Shown here: positions 52,438-60,644 of the stretch, one piece after another
How positions within the stretch are numbered: position 1 is the stretch's first letter
How the letters are laid out: each line of letters opens with the position of its first letter
NCBI RefSeq assembly: GCF_001668575.1
Contig: NZ_LZMD01000111.1
Coordinates: 1-64,000 of the forward strand
Direction of reading: 5' to 3'
DNA from: Mycobacterium sp. 1164985.4
GTDB lineage: Bacteria > Actinomycetota > Actinomycetes > Mycobacteriales > Mycobacteriaceae
Length of the DNA stretch: 64,000 nt
The notes under the pieces: generated by a model
Seen by the model: only the letters and a program-made list of their open reading frames with translations
Told to the model about the DNA's origin: nothing
Databases searched by the model: none
Position numbers and translations under genes: made by a program

Positions 52438-53334
52438 CTATGCCGCGGCGCCGGGCTTCAGGTACGTCACGAGGCTGACGTCGATGCCCTCGTCGATGAA
52501 GTACCACTGGCAGCCTTTGAGGTACTTCATGTAGCGCTCGTAATTCTCCTCGCCGGCGGCCGCGATCGCGGCATCCTTGTTCCGCTCGAGGCGATCGGCC
52601 CAGATACCCAGCGTCTTGATGTAGTGGTTGCGCAGCGAGATGGCCTCGGGCACCTGGAAGCCGGCCTTCTCGCCGTGCTCGATCATCATCTGCGTGGTCG
52701 GCAGGCGGCCACCCGGGAAGATCTCGGTGATCATGAACTTGATGAAACGGGCCATCTCGAAGGTCAGCTTCTTACCGCGGGCGGCCAGGTCATACGGGTG
52801 GTAGCCGACGCTGCTCTGAATCGTCATCCGGCCGTCGTCGGGCAGGATGTCGAAACACGTCTTGAAGAAATCGTCGTAACGCTCGAAACCGAAGTGCTCG
52901 AACGCCTCGATCGAGACGATGCGGTCGACGGGGGAGTGGAACTGCTCCCAGCCCTCCAGCCGGACGTCGTAGGTGCGCTGCGTATCGACCTTGCTCAGCA
53001 GCTGATTGCAGTAGGCCTGCTGATTCTTCGACAGAGTCAGCCCGATCACGTTGACGTCGTACTTCTCCATCGCGCGCTGCAGGGTCAGGCCCCACCCGCA
53101 GCCGACCTCCAGCAGTGTCATACCGGGCTTGAGGTCAAGCTTGTCCAGGTGTTGGTCGACGTTGGCAACCTGCGCCTCCGACAGGGTGGCATTCGGGCCG
53201 GTGAAGTATGCGCAGCTGTACTTGCGCGTCGGATCCTGGAAGACGCCGAAGAAGTCGTCCGACAGGTCGTAATGCGCCTGGATATCCTCGAAATGAGGCC
53301 GCATATCCTTCGTGCCGGTTGAATTGTCAGACAT
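52438..53334 (-). CDS. mmaA4: Mycolic acid methyltransferase, MmaA4 (Hma)-like
   Basis: A 298-residue SAM-dependent mycolic-acid cyclopropane synthase family protein. The SAM motif is LLEVGCGWG; FEDIQAHYDLSDDFF, TRKYSCAYF and VSIEAFEHFG are shared with MmaA4, and the C-terminus SLVTYLKPGAAA is, as I recall, the same as in M. tuberculosis MmaA4. That enzyme makes the hydroxymethyl precursor of keto and methoxy mycolates; in M. smegmatis-type species it serves oxygenated (epoxy) mycolates. A cytoplasmic enzyme acting on ACP-bound meromycolate. Confidence 0.88.
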   Translation of the reverse strand: MSDNSTGTKDMRPHFEDIQAHYDLSDDFFGVFQDPTRKYSCAYFTGPNATLSEAQVANVDQHLDKLDLKPGMTLLEVGCGWGLTLQRAMEKYDVNVIGLTLSKNQQAYCNQLLSKVDTQRTYDVRLEGWEQFHSPVDRIVSIEAFEHFGFERYDDFFKTCFDILPDDGRMTIQSSVGYHPYDLAARGKKLTFEMARFIKFMITEIFPGGRLPTTQMMIEHGEKAGFQVPEAISLRNHYIKTLGIWADRLERNKDAAIAAAGEENYERYMKYLKGCQWYFIDEGIDVSLVTYLKPGAAA

Positions 53335-53474
53335 GTTTCCTCTGCTTGGCCTTTCCGATGCGTGACGCGAACTTGCACGTCGTCACGTGATATCTGGTCA
53401 CACACTATCGGTCGGTATGGACCAGACCCTAATTCGGCAGGCCGCCACTCCGGCGGCGATTTGCCCCGGCGGGG

Positions 53475-54344
53475 TTACTTCCGGAGCGTGAACTGGTTGA
53501 CGTCGATGTACCCGACGCGGAAGCCGTTGGCGCAGCCGGTCAGATAGTGCATGTATCGGTCGTAGACCACTTCGGACTGGATGGCGATCGCCTCGTCCTT
53601 GTGCGCCTCGAGCGCCGCTGCCCAGCAATCGAGCGTTCGCGCGTAGTGCGGCTGCAGGCTCTGACGGCGGGTCAGCTCGAAGCCGGCCTTCTCGGCGTGC
53701 TCGCCGACCAGCTCGATCGTCGGCAGGTAACCGCCGGGGAAGATCTCGGTCAGGATGAACTTGACGAACCGGGCCACCGAAAAGGTCAGCGGCATCTTCT
53801 TCTCCGCCATCTGGGGCAGCGTGAGCGCGGTGATGGTGTGCAGCAGCATCACCCCGTCGTCGGGCAGCACGCGGTGAGCCATCGCGAAGAAGTCGTCCCA
53901 TCGGTCGCGGCCGAAGTGTTCGAACGCGCCGATCGACACGATCCGGTCGACGGGCTCGTCGAACTGCTCCCAGCCCTGCAAAAGCACCCGCTTGGACCGG
54001 GGGCTGTCCGATGCGGCGAAGACCTCTTCGACGTGGGCGTGCTGGTTCTCGCTCAACGTGAGACCGACGACGTTGACGTCGTAGGTCTCAACGGCGCGCA
54101 GCATCGTCGAACCCCAGCCGCAGCCGACGTCGAGCAGCGTCATGCCGGCCTCGAGACCCAATTTGCCCAACGCAAGGTCGACCTTCGCGCGCTGGGCCTC
54201 CTCGAGCGTCATGTCGTCCCGCTCGAAGTAGGCGCAGCTGTAGGTCTGCGACGGGTCCAGCCAGAGCCGGAAGAACTCGTCTGACAGGTCGTAATGCGCC
54301 TGGACGTCGGCAAAGTGCGGCGTCAAGTTACGGGTTGCGGCCAT
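53475..54344 (-). CDS. Mycolic acid cyclopropane synthase/methyltransferase (MmaA1/MmaA2/CmaA type)
   Basis: A 289-residue paralogue of the MmaA4-like protein with SAM motif LLDVGCGWGST and VSIGAFEHFG, and a C-terminus YIDVNQFTLRK as in MmaA1, MmaA2 and CmaA1. It modifies double bonds of meromycolate chains by cyclopropanation or methyl branching; the exact activity cannot be read from sequence. It is followed 140 bp later on the same strand by the MmaA4-like gene. M. tuberculosis has four such genes here; this genome has two. GAAAGG precedes the ATG. Confidence 0.85.
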   Translation of the reverse strand: MAATRNLTPHFADVQAHYDLSDEFFRLWLDPSQTYSCAYFERDDMTLEEAQRAKVDLALGKLGLEAGMTLLDVGCGWGSTMLRAVETYDVNVVGLTLSENQHAHVEEVFAASDSPRSKRVLLQGWEQFDEPVDRIVSIGAFEHFGRDRWDDFFAMAHRVLPDDGVMLLHTITALTLPQMAEKKMPLTFSVARFVKFILTEIFPGGYLPTIELVGEHAEKAGFELTRRQSLQPHYARTLDCWAAALEAHKDEAIAIQSEVVYDRYMHYLTGCANGFRVGYIDVNQFTLRK

Positions 54345-54465
54345 GGTGTGCCTTTCTGGGCGGGATCAGCTCGCGTCGCCTGAGGCGTGTCAAGCCCGAA
54401 GCACTCGCAACGAATGTACGCGCCGCCGATACCGCTGACCAGTCGAGCGAATGTTTGCGGGAGCG

Positions 54466-55368
54466 TCAAATAGTTGCCGCGAAGGTGGTTTTCAGCTCGC
54501 TGATGATGTCGTCCCACAGCGGCTCGGGGAGTTCGTGCCCCATACCGTCGAACAGCACCAACCGGGCGTTCTCGATGGCCTTGGCGATCGCCTGCCCGCC
54601 GGAGGGCCGCATCAGTTTGTCCGCTTTGCCGTGCAGAACCACGGTGGGCGCGGCGATCTCGCGGTCGTAGCGCAGGAGGCTGCCGCTGCCCAGGATCGCC
54701 GCGAAATGCCTGCCGATACCCGCTGGGTAGTAGGACCGGTCGTAGCCCTCGATCGCGTCGGCGCGCAGTCGGTCCTCGGACGCGGGGAACCCAGGGCTGC
54801 CGATGATCTTGCTGACCCTGACGGCATTGTCGATGATCGCCTCGCGGGTGGAGTCCTTCGGCCGCTGCAGGATCGCGAGCAGCTGCCGCGGACCTGGCGG
54901 AGGCAGGAGCGCCTGGTTGTTGCTGGAGAAGATGATCGCGAGCGTCTGTGTTCGCGACTTGTGTCGGGCGGCGAACACCTGCGCGATCATGCCGCCCATC
55001 GAAGCCCCGACGATGTGGGCGCGGTCGATGTCGAGATGGTCGAGCAGCGCGGCCGCGTCGTCGGCCATGTCTTCCAGCGTGTAGCCGGCCGGGCTGCGCA
55101 TGCCGAGGAACGAGCGCAGCATCCGCGGCACCAGCGGGGCGTCGGTACGTACACCGTGCAGCTTCGACGACAGCCCGACGTCGCGGTTGTCGTACCGGAT
55201 GACCCGCAGCCCCTGGTTGGTCAGCCGCTCACAGAAGTCCTTGCGCCACATCAGAAGTTGTGCGCCGAGACCCATGATGAGCAGTACCGCCGGATCTCCT
55301 GCGTCGCCCATGTCTTCGTAGTGGATGTCGAGATCTCCCGACTTGGCGACCCCGCTTCGGACCTGCAT
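54466..55368 (-). CDS. lipG: Alpha/beta hydrolase LipG
   Basis: A 300-residue alpha/beta hydrolase, syntenic with Rv0646c (lipG). The oxyanion and nucleophile motifs are LLIMGLGAQL and VGASMGGM; likely acid and His lie in LHGKADKLM and DGMGHELPE. M. tuberculosis LipG is an esterase/phospholipase linked by position to mycolate genes. The ATG follows the UbiB-like stop directly with no gap, so they are co-translated. A paralogue is encoded at 58508-59428. Confidence 0.88.
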   Translation of the reverse strand: MQVRSGVAKSGDLDIHYEDMGDAGDPAVLLIMGLGAQLLMWRKDFCERLTNQGLRVIRYDNRDVGLSSKLHGVRTDAPLVPRMLRSFLGMRSPAGYTLEDMADDAAALLDHLDIDRAHIVGASMGGMIAQVFAARHKSRTQTLAIIFSSNNQALLPPPGPRQLLAILQRPKDSTREAIIDNAVRVSKIIGSPGFPASEDRLRADAIEGYDRSYYPAGIGRHFAAILGSGSLLRYDREIAAPTVVLHGKADKLMRPSGGQAIAKAIENARLVLFDGMGHELPEPLWDDIISELKTTFAATI

Positions 55369-56769
55369 TCAGCCCCGGACCTCGCTGTCGAATTCCTCGT
55401 CGGTGGGATTCTCCTCGCGCAAGCGCTCGTCGGTGTGCTCTCGGCTGACCTCGACCATGAAGTTCGCGAAGTAGCCGGTGAGCTGTGGATCCGACATCAT
55501 CTGCCAACTCGGCGCGAGCAGTTTCATGTAGCGCTCGACGTAGAGGAACTGCTTGCCGATCAGCACCAGTTCGCGCGGCAGCTTGACGTCGTAGGCCTCG
55601 GCGAGCGTCGACAGTTGCTTACCGATCTCGGCGTAACTCATGTCGCCCAGCGTCGACATCGTCAGCGGCGTCGCGAATTTCTCGAGGTCCTTGGCCGCCT
55701 GTGCCTCGGGCTTCATGGTGCCGACTGCCCCCATCAGCACGACGATCTTGCCCGCGGCGGCGTGGTCCTTCTTCACCAGCAGCGCGTACACCAGCTCGCG
55801 CAGAAGCCATCTGGTGCGCGGGTCGATGCGGCCCATGATCCCGAAGTCGAAGAACACGATCTTGCCGTCGTCGTCGACGTAGAGGTTGCCCGCGTGCAGG
55901 TCACCGTGGAACAGGCCGTGCCGGAGTCCGCCCTCGAAGACGGAGAACAGCAGCGCCTTCACCAGTTCGGTGCCGTCGAAACCCTTCTGGCGGATGGCCT
56001 TGACGTCGTCGATGCGCGTGCCCTGGATGCGCTCCATCGTCAGCACCCGCTCACTTGTGAGGTCCCAATACACCTGCGGTACACGGATGTTCTTGCCCAG
56101 CGGCGAGGCGTGCATATGCGACACCCACGCGTCCATCGACTGCGCCTCGAGCCGGAAGTCGAGTTCCTCGGCAAGGTTGTCGGCGAAGTCGGCGACGACG
56201 TCCTGCGCGCTCAGGCGCTGACCCAGTTTGGCGAACTCGACCAGGCGCGCGCCCCGCTTGAGGATCTGCAGGTCCGCGGCGACCCGCCTGCGGATGCCCG
56301 GTCGCTGGATCTTGACGACGACCTCTTCACCGCTGTGCAGCGTCGCGTAGTGCACCTGCGCGATCGATGCGGACGCGAACGGCTTCTCATCGAAGCTCTT
56401 GAACAGGTTCGAGGGTTCGTCGCCGAGATCCTCGACGAACAGTTTGTGCACTTCTTTGGAATCCGCGGGCGGAACCCGGTCCAGCAGGCTGCGGAACTCC
56501 TTGGACAGCGGCTCGCCGAACGCGCCCGGACTCGACGCGATGATCTGGCCGAACTTGACGTAGGTGGGGCCCAGGTCGGCGAACGTCTGCGGGATTTGCT
56601 TGATGATCTTCTGCTGCAACGAACCGCGGTCGGCGATCTTCGAAACCACCCTGGCGCCGGTGCGGGTCATCTGCCAACCGGTCGCGCCGATGCGGGCAGC
56701 CTCGATCGGCAGCGGAACCTTGTCCAGCTTGGCTCCGTCGCGGTGCTGCGGCTTTCGCGTGGCACTCAT
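55369..56769 (-). CDS. ABC1/UbiB-family atypical kinase-like protein
   Basis: A 466-residue UbiB/ABC1 (ADCK) family protein, syntenic with Rv0647c. The family KxGQ motif is KFGQIIASSP; the catalytic-loop equivalent is HGDLHAGNLYV and the DFG equivalent VFFDFGIMG. ADCK proteins are ATPases linked to isoprenoid-quinone biosynthesis in other organisms; in mycobacteria the role is open, with position beside lipG and mycolate genes. The ATG at 56769 gives a family-length protein. The DUF2236 gene lies 61 bp upstream on the same strand. Confidence 0.85.
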   Translation of the reverse strand: MSATRKPQHRDGAKLDKVPLPIEAARIGATGWQMTRTGARVVSKIADRGSLQQKIIKQIPQTFADLGPTYVKFGQIIASSPGAFGEPLSKEFRSLLDRVPPADSKEVHKLFVEDLGDEPSNLFKSFDEKPFASASIAQVHYATLHSGEEVVVKIQRPGIRRRVAADLQILKRGARLVEFAKLGQRLSAQDVVADFADNLAEELDFRLEAQSMDAWVSHMHASPLGKNIRVPQVYWDLTSERVLTMERIQGTRIDDVKAIRQKGFDGTELVKALLFSVFEGGLRHGLFHGDLHAGNLYVDDDGKIVFFDFGIMGRIDPRTRWLLRELVYALLVKKDHAAAGKIVVLMGAVGTMKPEAQAAKDLEKFATPLTMSTLGDMSYAEIGKQLSTLAEAYDVKLPRELVLIGKQFLYVERYMKLLAPSWQMMSDPQLTGYFANFMVEVSREHTDERLREENPTDEEFDSEVRG

Positions 56770-56830
56770 AGGGGCCAGTGTCTCAAAATCCGCGGTGGCC
56801 CGTAAAAACGTGTGGACGGGCTCACAGTGA

Positions 56831-57829
56831 TCAGGCCTCGGCGAAGCTGCGCTCGACCTCTTCGCGGCTGAGGACCTCGTCGTCGCCCAACCGGTACGAC
56901 GGCAGCGTGTGCGGCAGATCGGTGCCCGACGCGACCCTGGCCTGGGCCTGCCGGAACTCCGGGATCGGACCCTGTACCAGGTGCAGCCCGTTGATGACCG
57001 ACCAGACGGTCGCGCGCCTCGTTGTCTGCTCCAAGATGTTGGGGTCCTTGTGCTGGATGAGCTGCTTGGCCCAGCGCGGCATGGTGTCGCGGATGGCCCA
57101 GTTGATCGCGCTCTGCGCCAGCGGCAGGCCTGGTCCGGTCGCGACCGCCGTGCCGTGCGTGACGGCCAAGCGCGGCAGGTACGACGCCAGGCACTCGGCG
57201 ACCTCGGCCTTGGTCTCGGGCAGATCGCTGCCGCCCAAGGCGTGGCCGACCCGCACGAATTCGCGGTAGTAGCGATCGATCTTCTTGCCGCGCAACGGGT
57301 TCGGATGGTAGAGCTCGTGCGCGGTGGCCAGCCCCCACACCACGGTGGCGTAGTTCCATCGCAGCCAGTCCGGGTCGTCTGCGTCGTAGCGGGCGCCGTC
57401 GGGACGGGTGCCCTTGATCGTGTGGTGCATTGAGCGCACGGCCTTCGCCAGGCGCTCGGCGGTCTCGGTCGACCCGTAGGCGGTGCCGATGAAGAACGCG
57501 ATCGAATGGCCGAGGCGTACCGCGGCCCCCTTCGGATCGATCTCCGGCCGGCCGACACCGTTCTCGTCACGTTTGACCAGCCGTGAGTGGTGCATGCCCA
57601 TCCAGTAGATCGACGGGTCAAGACGTTCCATGAACGCCGCGCACTGCAGGCCGAAGATGAGGGCCTGCATGTGCGAATGCACGTGCCACACCGCGCTGCC
57701 GGGCCCGAACCAGCCTGGATCTCCGACCGGCGCGGCGAACTCCATCCCCCGGAAGTAGTTACGCCGTACGTCCTTGTCGAAGCGCTGGTTGAGGAACTCA
57801 CCGATGAACTGGTGCGGCAGCAGAATCAC
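56831..57829 (-). CDS. DUF2236 (MpaB-like) oxygenase-family protein
   Basis: A 332-residue protein of the DUF2236 family, which includes b-type haem latex-clearing-like and MpaB-like oxygenases. Typical blocks are WFGPGSAVWHVHSHMQALIFG, RLGHSIAFFIGTAYGS and LRWNYATVVWGLATAHELY; conserved His and Arg may bind haem. The GTG start has TAGGAG 5-6 nt upstream. It diverges from a TetR gene over two inverted repeats, so it is probably controlled by that regulator. Likely the first gene of the run leading to UbiB-like and lipG. Confidence 0.8.
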   Translation of the reverse strand: MILLPHQFIGEFLNQRFDKDVRRNYFRGMEFAAPVGDPGWFGPGSAVWHVHSHMQALIFGLQCAAFMERLDPSIYWMGMHHSRLVKRDENGVGRPEIDPKGAAVRLGHSIAFFIGTAYGSTETAERLAKAVRSMHHTIKGTRPDGARYDADDPDWLRWNYATVVWGLATAHELYHPNPLRGKKIDRYYREFVRVGHALGGSDLPETKAEVAECLASYLPRLAVTHGTAVATGPGLPLAQSAINWAIRDTMPRWAKQLIQHKDPNILEQTTRRATVWSVINGLHLVQGPIPEFRQAQARVASGTDLPHTLPSYRLGDDEVLSREEVERSFAEA

Positions 57830-57849
57830 GTCGGCTCCTAAGTTCCCGA

Positions 57850-57899
57850 ATTCTGGTCACGGCTGTAGCCAGAATACCGTTTGGTCACGTATGTGACCA
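57850..57899. promoter_or_regulatory. Two palindromic operator candidates between the DUF2236 and TetR genes
   Basis: TGGTCAC (57882-57888) and GTGACCA (57893-57899) form a perfect palindrome with a 4-bp centre. ATTCTGG (57850-57856) and CCAGAAT (57869-57875) form a second with a 12-bp gap that also contains the half-site TGGTCAC (57854-57860). They lie between divergent start codons at 57829 and 57931, the classic position for TetR self-control. Confidence 0.7.
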
Positions 57900-57930
57900 G
57901 AGTCGGCACGCGTCGGCCTACGCTGAGGCC

Positions 57931-58527
57931 GTGACCAGTCCCACGCGATGGGCCGGCATACCGCTGACGGACCGCCGAGCCGAACGCCGTGCACAGCTGA
58001 TCGACGCCGCCTTCCGGTTGTTCGGCGACGGTGGCGAATCCGCCGTGTCGGTGCGTTCCGTATGTCGTGAATGCGGGCTGAACACACGCTACTTCTACGA
58101 GAGCTTCGCCGACACCGACGACCTCCTCGGCGCGGTCTACGACCAGGTGAGCGCCCAGCTGGCCGAAGCGGTCGAGGCGGCCATGTCGCAGGCGGGCGAT
58201 TCGCTACGGGCCAGGACCCGGGCGGGTATCGCCGCCGTGCTCGGGTTCAGCTCCCAGGATCCGCGGCGCGGTCGCGTGTTGTTCACCGATGCGCGGTCGA
58301 ACCCCGTGCTGGCGACGCGCCGCGCGGCGACGCAGGACCTGTTGCGCGAGGGCGTGCTCACCGAGGGCTGGCGGCTGCAGCCGGACACCGACTCGGTGGC
58401 CGCACTCGTCGGCGCCGCGATGTATACGGGCGCGATGGCCGAGCTGGCGCAACAGTGGCTTGCGGGCCGGCTGGGGACGGATCTGGACGCGGTCGTCGAA
58501 CACGCCGTCAGTCAGGTGTTGCGGTAG
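57931..58527 (+). CDS. TetR-family transcriptional regulator
   Basis: A 198-residue TetR protein. DNA-binding helices: RRAQLIDAAFRLFGDGG, VSVRSVCRECGL, NTRYFYESFADTDDLLGAV (residues about 20-67). The C-terminal region is a ligand-binding helical bundle. The start is GTG at 57931. It is divergent from the DUF2236 gene with TGGTCAC operators between. The 3' end overlaps the convergent lipG-like gene by 20 bp. Likely controls the DUF2236-UbiB-lipG run; this is inference. Confidence 0.85.
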   Translation: MTSPTRWAGIPLTDRRAERRAQLIDAAFRLFGDGGESAVSVRSVCRECGLNTRYFYESFADTDDLLGAVYDQVSAQLAEAVEAAMSQAGDSLRARTRAGIAAVLGFSSQDPRRGRVLFTDARSNPVLATRRAATQDLLREGVLTEGWRLQPDTDSVAALVGAAMYTGAMAELAQQWLAGRLGTDLDAVVEHAVSQVLR

Positions 58528-59428
58528 CGGCCGCGGCGAAGTTCTCCGTCAGCGCCCCGACCACCGGAGCCCACACCGGCTCGGGGAGGTCATGGCCCAT
58601 ACCGTCGACGACGACGTAGCGCGCGCCCTCGACGGCCCGCGCGACCGTGCGGCCGTTGCGCGGTCGCACCATCGGGTCCTTCGAGCCGTGGACGACGACC
58701 GTGGGCGCGGCGATGCGACGGGTGTAGCGCAGCAGGCTGCCGGTGCCGAGGATGGCGTCGAACTGCCGCAGCATGCCCTGCGGGTAGTCGCTGCGCTCGC
58801 GCAATTCCCGCACCCGACGCTGTAACTGTTCGGTGGGCGGTAAGAAGTTGGGCCCGTTGATGATTGCGACGTTGCGCACCTCGTGGGCCAGCCGCTGCTC
58901 GAGCGGGGCGTCACGGGGCGGTGCGCCGAATGCCAACCGAATCACCCGCAGCGCCGGCAACGACGAAAGCGGCGTGCCCGCGCTCGTCATCACTAGCCCC
59001 AGCGATGCCACCCGGTCGGGGTGGCGGCCGGCCAGCACCTGCGCGATCATTCCGCCCATCGACGCGCCGACGATGTGCGCGCGCTCGATGCGGAGATTGT
59101 CGAGCAGGCCGCGCACGTCCTCGGCGAGGTCGACGAGCGTGTACGGCACCGGGCTGCCGCGGCCCAGCAGGTAGCGCAGTACCCGCGGATACACCGAACC
59201 GTCGGCACGCTGCCCATCGAGCTTCGTCGACAACCCGGTGTCGCGATGATCGAACCGGATCACCCGGTATCCCTGTCCGATCAGCCGGGCGCAGAAGCCG
59301 TCGGGCCACATCGGCAACTGGGCGCCGACGCCCATGATCAGCAGCACCGGCGGGTCGGCGGGGTCACCGAGGTCCTCGTAGAAGATCCCGACGTCCCCGC
59401 AGACTGCGGTGCCGCTTCGAACCTGCAT
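58508..59428 (-). CDS. LipG-like alpha/beta hydrolase (paralogue)
   Basis: A 306-residue alpha/beta hydrolase clearly paralogous to lipG: both start MQVRSG, share LLIMGxGAQL, the elbow GASMGGMIAQV and DGMGHxLPEP. The nucleophile Ser, an Asp in GSKDPMVRP and the His of GHDLPE form the likely triad. Duplication on both sides of the TetR/DUF2236 pair suggests a local copy event. The DinB gene lies 10 bp upstream on the same strand. Confidence 0.82.
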   Translation of the reverse strand: MQVRSGTAVCGDVGIFYEDLGDPADPPVLLIMGVGAQLPMWPDGFCARLIGQGYRVIRFDHRDTGLSTKLDGQRADGSVYPRVLRYLLGRGSPVPYTLVDLAEDVRGLLDNLRIERAHIVGASMGGMIAQVLAGRHPDRVASLGLVMTSAGTPLSSLPALRVIRLAFGAPPRDAPLEQRLAHEVRNVAIINGPNFLPPTEQLQRRVRELRERSDYPQGMLRQFDAILGTGSLLRYTRRIAAPTVVVHGSKDPMVRPRNGRTVARAVEGARYVVVDGMGHDLPEPVWAPVVGALTENFAAAATATPD

Positions 59429-59438
59429 GCTGTGCTTT

Positions 59439-60050
59439 CTACACCTGACCGCCGACCGGTTGCTTGCCCCACGGCGTCAACCACGGTGTGGGCTCCCAGT
59501 CTTCGAGGCCCGCCAGCAGCTCGTAGAGCGTTGCGCCGTCGATGGTTTCGCGGATGATGTCGGCCTGTCCGGCGTGCCGGGCCAGCTCCTCGATCATGTG
59601 GAAGATCACCCACCGCACCGACCACGCCGGAACGTCCTTGGGAAACCACGGCACGTGCGGCGGGATCGGCACCGCCGCACCGAGGTCCGCGGTTTCGATC
59701 AACCGGACGGTTTCGGCGTTCTGCTCGTCGAACCTGGCGAGAATGTCAGCAAGGGTCTCGTCCTTGCCCATGACGAATTCGCTCTGGTAGTCGGCCTGCT
59801 GATTCGCCATCGGACGGCGGTCGCTCTCGGTCATCTCCGGCGCGGCGGCCACGCGCGCCATCCACCCGCGTTGGCAGTTGGTTACGTGCTTGATCAAACC
59901 GCCGATCGACAGCGCGCTGACCGATGGTGTCGACCGCGCCTGTTCGTCGGTCAAGCCGAAGGCCACGGCGTGGAAGGCGTACTGCTGCGCGGCCAGGTAT
60001 TCGCGCAGGCCCTCGCGCTCGTCGGCAACGGGTGGGGGCAGAGCGGGCAT
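59439..60050 (-). CDS. DinB/DUF664-family protein
   Basis: A 203-residue four-helix-bundle protein of the DinB/mycothiol-dependent maleylpyruvate isomerase superfamily. Conserved His residues are in LIKHVTNCQRGWM and EELARHAGQADIIRE, fitting a metal site. Members use mycothiol or bacillithiol or act in stress responses. ATG at 60050, 2 bp after the second DinB-like gene; both diverge from the WYL regulator. Confidence 0.8.
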   Translation of the reverse strand: MPALPPPVADEREGLREYLAAQQYAFHAVAFGLTDEQARSTPSVSALSIGGLIKHVTNCQRGWMARVAAAPEMTESDRRPMANQQADYQSEFVMGKDETLADILARFDEQNAETVRLIETADLGAAVPIPPHVPWFPKDVPAWSVRWVIFHMIEELARHAGQADIIRETIDGATLYELLAGLEDWEPTPWLTPWGKQPVGGQV

Positions 60051-60052
60051 AC

Positions 60053-60583
60053 TCAATTTCCTTTCGGGTTGGTGTGGGCGTAAAGGTCTCGGATGCAGGC
60101 GATTTCGGCGCCGTGGTGGATGAGCTCGCGGTTGATGTGCAGGACGAGCGCGATGAGCGGATAGTCCGCGTAGGGTCCTTCGGCGGGTCCGCACGGCCGG
60201 TTCAGGTCCTCTTCGGACAACTCTCGTACGCCCTCGATCCAGGTGTTGTACTGCTCGTCGAGTTGTCGCAGCGCGGTCGTCGCGTCGGTGGCGTAGTGCC
60301 ACGACTGGTAGTCGGCGGCCGGCGCGTTGAAATGGCTGTGGTTGCGCATAGCGAAGACCCCGACGATGAGGTGTGCCAGTCGCCAGGCGATCGTCGTGAA
60401 CGGCGGCGGCGTCGGTTCGGGATATGCGAAGTCGATCCTCCCGTCGGGGTGGACCGTCCAGCAGTCCGCGACCGGCCGCCAGAAGTACTCGTCGTCGGTG
60501 AGCCCCTGGAACCGGGGGCGCAGGAAGTTGGTCCAGTGGAAGTCCGCCTGTTCTGCCAGCTCGTGGGTGATCGTCGTGGGCAT
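60053..60583 (-). CDS. DinB-family protein
   Basis: A 176-residue DinB-superfamily helical bundle. The pattern HELAEQADFHWTNFL, WRLAHLIVGVFAMRNH and HINRELIHHGAEIACIRDLY shows the usual metal-binding His at the ends of helices. Probably a thiol-dependent enzyme or S-transferase; substrate unknown. It is the first gene of the two-gene DinB operon and starts 20 bp from the operator at 60604-60624. Confidence 0.78.
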   Translation of the reverse strand: MPTTITHELAEQADFHWTNFLRPRFQGLTDDEYFWRPVADCWTVHPDGRIDFAYPEPTPPPFTTIAWRLAHLIVGVFAMRNHSHFNAPAADYQSWHYATDATTALRQLDEQYNTWIEGVRELSEEDLNRPCGPAEGPYADYPLIALVLHINRELIHHGAEIACIRDLYAHTNPKGN

Positions 60584-60603
60584 ATGATCACTCTGGCAGG
60601 GTT

Positions 60604-60624
60604 ATAGGACAGTTTCGGTCCTAT
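60604..60624. promoter_or_regulatory. Operator-like perfect inverted repeat between DinB operon and WYL regulator
   Basis: ATAGGAC (60604-60610) and GTCCTAT (60618-60624) pair perfectly around 7 bp. It lies 20 bp from the DinB start on one side and 20 bp from the regulator start on the other, so one bound dimer could control both. Confidence 0.75.
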
Positions 60625-60644
60625 GAGTGAGGCAGGCTGCGTAC

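Noticed and set aside
53383..53401. CRP site upstream of the MmaA4-like gene
   Set aside because: GTGA and TCAC are separated by 7 instead of 6 bases and the outer T/A positions do not match the consensus.
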